A stretch of DNA of 8,422 nt from DASPKW01 sp038244055 (GTDB lineage: Bacteria; Planctomycetota; Phycisphaerae; Tepidisphaerales; Tepidisphaeraceae). The position numbers were made by a program, and so were the translations under genes. The DNA lies in NCBI GenBank assembly GCA_038244055.1, contig JBBRTW010000322.1, forward strand, positions 1 through 8,422. Direction: 5' to 3'. The notes under the pieces were generated by a model. It did not search any database, was not told the origin of the DNA, and saw only the letters and a program-made list of their open reading frames with translations. Position 1 is the first letter of the stretch. Every line of letters starts with the position of its first letter. Below, piece after piece: positions 6,749-8,422 of the stretch.

Positions 6749-7192
6749 ATGCAACTGGCGTTACAGCAATTCGGCAACGTGATCAACGCGCTTCGCAAAA
6801 CGGGCGAATCGAGCGGGAGCGAGAAGCGGCGGCACAACCGGATCGAGATCCAGGCGCAGGTCAAGATGGCGGCGCTGGCCGGGGGGAAGATCGTGAGGTT
6901 TTACACGAGCCTGACGCAGGATTTGTCGGTGGCGGGCATCGGGTTGTTTCAATACTCAGCGATGGAATCGGGCGAAGAATTCCTGGTTCGGCTGCCGACG
7001 ACGGCGGAGGAGGAGGCCGAGTCGGATCTGCTGGTCACATGCCGGACCACATTCTGCCGGCCGGTGGCGGAGGGCTTGTTCAAACTGGGCGCGGGATTCA
7101 TCAGCATTGCGGATGCGAAGATGCTGGCGGCGCTGGAGGCGCGGGAGCAGGATCAACTGGCGCGGATTCAGAAATCGATCATGGGGAGTTAG
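6749..7192 (+). CDS. PilZ-domain protein, probable c-di-GMP receptor
   Basis: The gene encodes a 147-residue cytoplasmic protein. Starts at GTG 6737 or 6740 are possible, but the ATG at 6749 is favoured by the ribosome site. Residues 26-31 (KRRHNR) contain the RxxxR motif (R27, R31) and D58-L-S60-V-A-G63 is the (D/N)xSxxG motif. Together these are the two signatures with which PilZ domains bind cyclic di-GMP. The later strands (GEEFLVRLP, DLLVTCRTTF, LGAGFISI) complete the small beta barrel. The N-terminal 25 residues are a helix plus Ser/Gly linker. The C-terminal helix (MLAALEAREQDQLARIQKSI) could mediate dimerisation or contact a partner. There is no enzymatic or output domain, so it should act as a stand-alone adaptor on motility, adhesion or secretion machinery; the target is unknown. 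It converges with the repeat protein gene 7299-7922. Confidence 0.88.
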   Translation: MQLALQQFGNVINALRKTGESSGSEKRRHNRIEIQAQVKMAALAGGKIVRFYTSLTQDLSVAGIGLFQYSAMESGEEFLVRLPTTAEEEAESDLLVTCRTTFCRPVAEGLFKLGAGFISIADAKMLAALEAREQDQLARIQKSIMGS

Positions 7193-7243
7193 GTTGGGCG
7201 AGGAGAACTAAAAACGAAAAACTTAAGGGGAGGAAGAGGGGTG

Positions 7244-7282
7244 ACCGCGGGGACGCAGAGGGCGCGGAGAAGAGGTTTTTTT
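7244..7282 (+). repeat. ACGCAGAG-type dispersed repeat remnant with T-tract
   Basis: The words ACCGCGGGG, ACGCAGAGGG and CGCGGAGAAGAG follow one another and end in TTTTTTT. This closely resembles the short repeat ACCGCAGAGACGCAGAGG that I recall from many bacterial genomes. CCGCG and CGCGG could form a weak 5-bp stem ahead of the T-tract, so some terminator activity for the PilZ gene is conceivable, but the gap between stem and T-tract is too long for a good intrinsic terminator. Confidence 0.45.
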
Positions 7283-7298
7283 GGGGGGCCATTGGGGG

Positions 7299-7922
7299 TT
7301 AGATTTTTCCGATGATGGCATTGGCGGTGTCGTCGCTCTTTTTCATCACGGATGAGGCGAGTGTCTCATTCTGGTTGTAGGAGCTCATCAAATCCTGGAT
7401 TTCGAAATTGCTGAGTTTGTCCTGACTTTCGAGGTCGGCGAGGGTGTTCTGGAGGCGATTCTTGATGGCATCAATGTTGGAGCCGGCCGGGGTTTGGATG
7501 TCGGCAAAGGCGGCGGCGTTGGCGGCAGCGCCCGCTTTTCCGCCGACGAAAACGATGCCGCGCTGGGCGAGAGACTGGGTGGCTGGCGATGCGGGCGCGC
7601 CTGGGCCGGCGCTCTTCCCGCCGACAATGATGATGCCGCGATCGGCCAGCGATTGCGCGGCGGCGGATGCGGGCGAGCCGCCGTTTTTGCCGCCGACAAA
7701 GATGATGCCGCGATCAGCGCCGGGGGTGGACCATTGGACAGCGTTCAGGGGTGATTCGGTCTTGCCGCGCAGCACCTGCGGGAGCGGGCTATTGGCTGAG
7801 AACGCGGGGGTGGCGGATTGATGGGTTGCGGATTGTGCGGCCGCCAAGGAGGCGTGGGACGAGTTGAATGTGTGGGCGGAGGAGAATTCCGAGAGGGCGG
7901 ATCGCAGGGAGGAGGGATTCAT
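7299..7922 (-). CDS. Repeat protein, T3SS needle/inner-rod-like C-terminus
   Basis: The gene encodes 207 residues. The ATG at 7922 has GGAG 8 bases upstream. The frame is open to 8114, but that extension is Pro-rich, lacks a clear ribosome site and covers a palindrome. Residues 1-48 are Ser/Ala/Thr-rich without a Sec signal peptide. Three near-identical units follow, ADRGIIFVGGK (69-79), ADRGIIIVGGK (93-103) and AQRGIVFVGGK (119-129), 24 and 26 residues apart and linked by Gly/Ala/Pro/Ser. The C-terminal 60 residues are helical (NIDAIKNRLQNTLADLESQD, then a second helix ending ANAIIGKI). That helix-turn-helix pattern with a Gln/Tyr/Asn centre and aliphatic tail recalls type III needle (YscF/PrgI) or inner-rod (YscI/PrgJ) subunits. 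The resemblance is by eye only. The protein has no cysteine. The function of the repeats is unknown; a secreted or filament-forming protein is the best guess. Confidence 0.75.
   Translation of the reverse strand: MNPSSLRSALSEFSSAHTFNSSHASLAAAQSATHQSATPAFSANSPLPQVLRGKTESPLNAVQWSTPGADRGIIFVGGKNGGSPASAAAQSLADRGIIIVGGKSAGPGAPASPATQSLAQRGIVFVGGKAGAAANAAAFADIQTPAGSNIDAIKNRLQNTLADLESQDKLSNFEIQDLMSSYNQNETLASSVMKKSDDTANAIIGKI
7536..7718 (-). repeat. Three coding repeats (RGI-(I/V)-(F/I)-VGGK units)
   Basis: The units lie at 7686-7718, 7614-7646 and 7536-7568. The first two are almost identical in DNA (on the plus strand, GATGATGCCGCGATC is shared exactly), which points to recent duplication. The third has diverged in DNA but keeps the same residues. 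The spacers between them vary in length and sequence. Confidence 0.75.
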
Positions 7923-8066
7923 GTGTGGGACTCCGGTGAGCGGTTGGGTGATGTGAAGGGCGGTAAAAGAAACTTCGCCGGGGTTATCGGGGGGAGGAGG
8001 CGGGCGTTGCGTGGGGAGGTTGTTTTTCTGAGTGGCCGCGGTGTTTGGCTGAGAGCGATCGGGGAT

Positions 8067-8088
8067 GTCGATTCCGCGGGAATTCGAC
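8067..8088. promoter_or_regulatory. Palindrome GTCGATTCC-GCG-GGAATTCGAC
   Basis: The two arms are complementary apart from one extra A in the right arm. The right half lies in the word GGGAATTCGACCC, identical to that at 6131-6142 and its flanks. Its position upstream of the gene at 7922, in non-coding DNA, suits an operator or a leader hairpin. No regulator is identified. Confidence 0.3.
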
Positions 8089-8219
8089 CCGAGAACGGGG
8101 CAGTCGGGGGGCAATGAAAGATGGAATCGAGAGGCCTGGCAGGGAACATTAGTGATAATTAGTTATTATTAGTGGCGAAAATCAGGCCGAATTAATAAAA
8201 TAGAATGACTTAAATCGCA

Positions 8220-8234
8220 GCCGCCTGAGGCGGC
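8220..8234 (-). terminator. Possible terminator hairpin after the partial gene
   Basis: GCCGCC and GGCGGC form a perfect 6-bp stem around a 3-base loop, about 80 bases beyond the stop codon of the leftward partial gene. On the minus strand it is followed by TGCGATTTAAG and then further T-rich sequence rather than a clean T-run. It may end that transcript before the gene at 7922, but the tract is weak. Confidence 0.35.
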
Positions 8235-8314
8235 CCGTCAGCAATGCTAATCCATGCCGAACGAGCCCTCCCCACTTCAGTTGCTTAGGATCGGCGCATG
8301 AATAGCGGTCGGGA

Positions 8315-8422
8315 CTACCGGGGCACGGCGATGTAATTCCACTTGGGGAGAACTTTGTCGAAGAGCAGGGGCAGGTTGGCTTTGAAGTCGTTGGCGACCT
8401 GTCGGCCGGTTTCGTAGACGCG
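8315..8422 (-). CDS. 3' end of an unidentified gene (truncated by window)
   Basis: The last 35 codons of a leftward frame enter from the right edge and stop at TAG (8317-8315). The product ends RVYETGRQVANDFKANLPLL, then FDKVLPKWNYIAVPR. The mix of charged and aliphatic residues and the aromatic WNY near the end look protein-like, whereas the other two frames on this strand give Ser/Pro/Thr/Cys- or Arg/Gln-rich nonsense. The family is not recognised from so short a tail. It is co-directional with the repeat protein gene, but a gap of about 390 bases and a hairpin argue against one operon. Confidence 0.5.
   Translation of the reverse strand, partial: RVYETGRQVANDFKANLPLLFDKVLPKWNYIAVPR

Larger units (their letters stand above)
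7923..8314. other. Upstream region of the repeat-protein gene
   Basis: These roughly 390 bases contain no supported gene. The part nearest 7922 is G+C-rich and codes for a Pro-rich frame on the minus strand that I treat as leader. The palindrome at 8067-8088 lies about 145 bases before the start codon. The segment 8145-8215 is sharply AT-rich (TTATTATTAG, AATTAATAAAATAG) and is the most likely promoter zone for the leftward gene, though no clear -35/-10 pair is visible. A hairpin at 8220-8234 separates it from the truncated gene at the right edge. Confidence 0.5.

Noticed and set aside
6517..6864. Minus-strand open frame of 115 codons before the PilZ gene
   Set aside because: It overlaps the PilZ coding start in antisense, has no ribosome site that I can see and no recognisable domain.
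7923..8114. Extension of the repeat protein upstream to an ATG at 8114
   Set aside because: The extra 64 residues are Pro-rich and low in complexity, no good ribosome site precedes them, and the internal ATG at 7922 has GGAG at proper spacing.

Overview
The window looks like a stretch of G+C-rich bacterial chromosome, probably from a member of the Planctomycetota or a related PVC lineage. That is an inference from style: secreted proteins of unknown function, wide gene spacing, and many short iterated repeats between genes. No rRNA, tRNA or phylogenetic marker confirms it. Five complete genes and one truncated gene are supported.

Left part (1-2846): short iterons and a REP-like hairpin lie beyond the 3' end of a leftward gene for a small Sec-exported protein (201-821). 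A rightward gene for a 588-residue exported alpha-helical, HEAT-like protein (1080-2846) is divergent from it. Neither has a recognised function.

Middle part (2847-5969): the space between the exported HEAT-like gene and topA, which converge, is packed with repeats. It holds two inverted REP-like hairpins that differ only by compensatory base-pair swaps. Next to them is a MITE-like element with 17-bp terminal inverted repeats, an 11-bp direct repeat and a 28-bp hairpin core. DNA topoisomerase I (topA, leftward, 5905-3185) is the one housekeeping gene. It has a complete TOPRIM and catalytic core, four C-terminal zinc ribbons and a short repeat inserted in frame. A strong intrinsic-terminator sequence sits in its 5' leader, 40 nt before the start codon, which suggests premature termination or attenuation.

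Right part (5970-8422): a long non-coding stretch leads to a rightward PilZ-domain gene (c-di-GMP receptor class, 6749-7192) with an exceptionally extended Shine-Dalgarno match. Convergent with it is a leftward gene (7922-7299) for a 207-residue protein with three RGI(I/V)(F/I)VGGK repeats, a Ser/Ala-rich N-terminus and a helical C-terminus that recalls type III secretion needle or inner-rod subunits. This is the most novel protein here. The window ends inside a leftward gene of which only the last 35 codons are visible.

No operon joins these genes and no complete multigene system is visible. The main points of interest are the repeat-containing protein, the topA leader terminator and the unusual density of structured short repeats.
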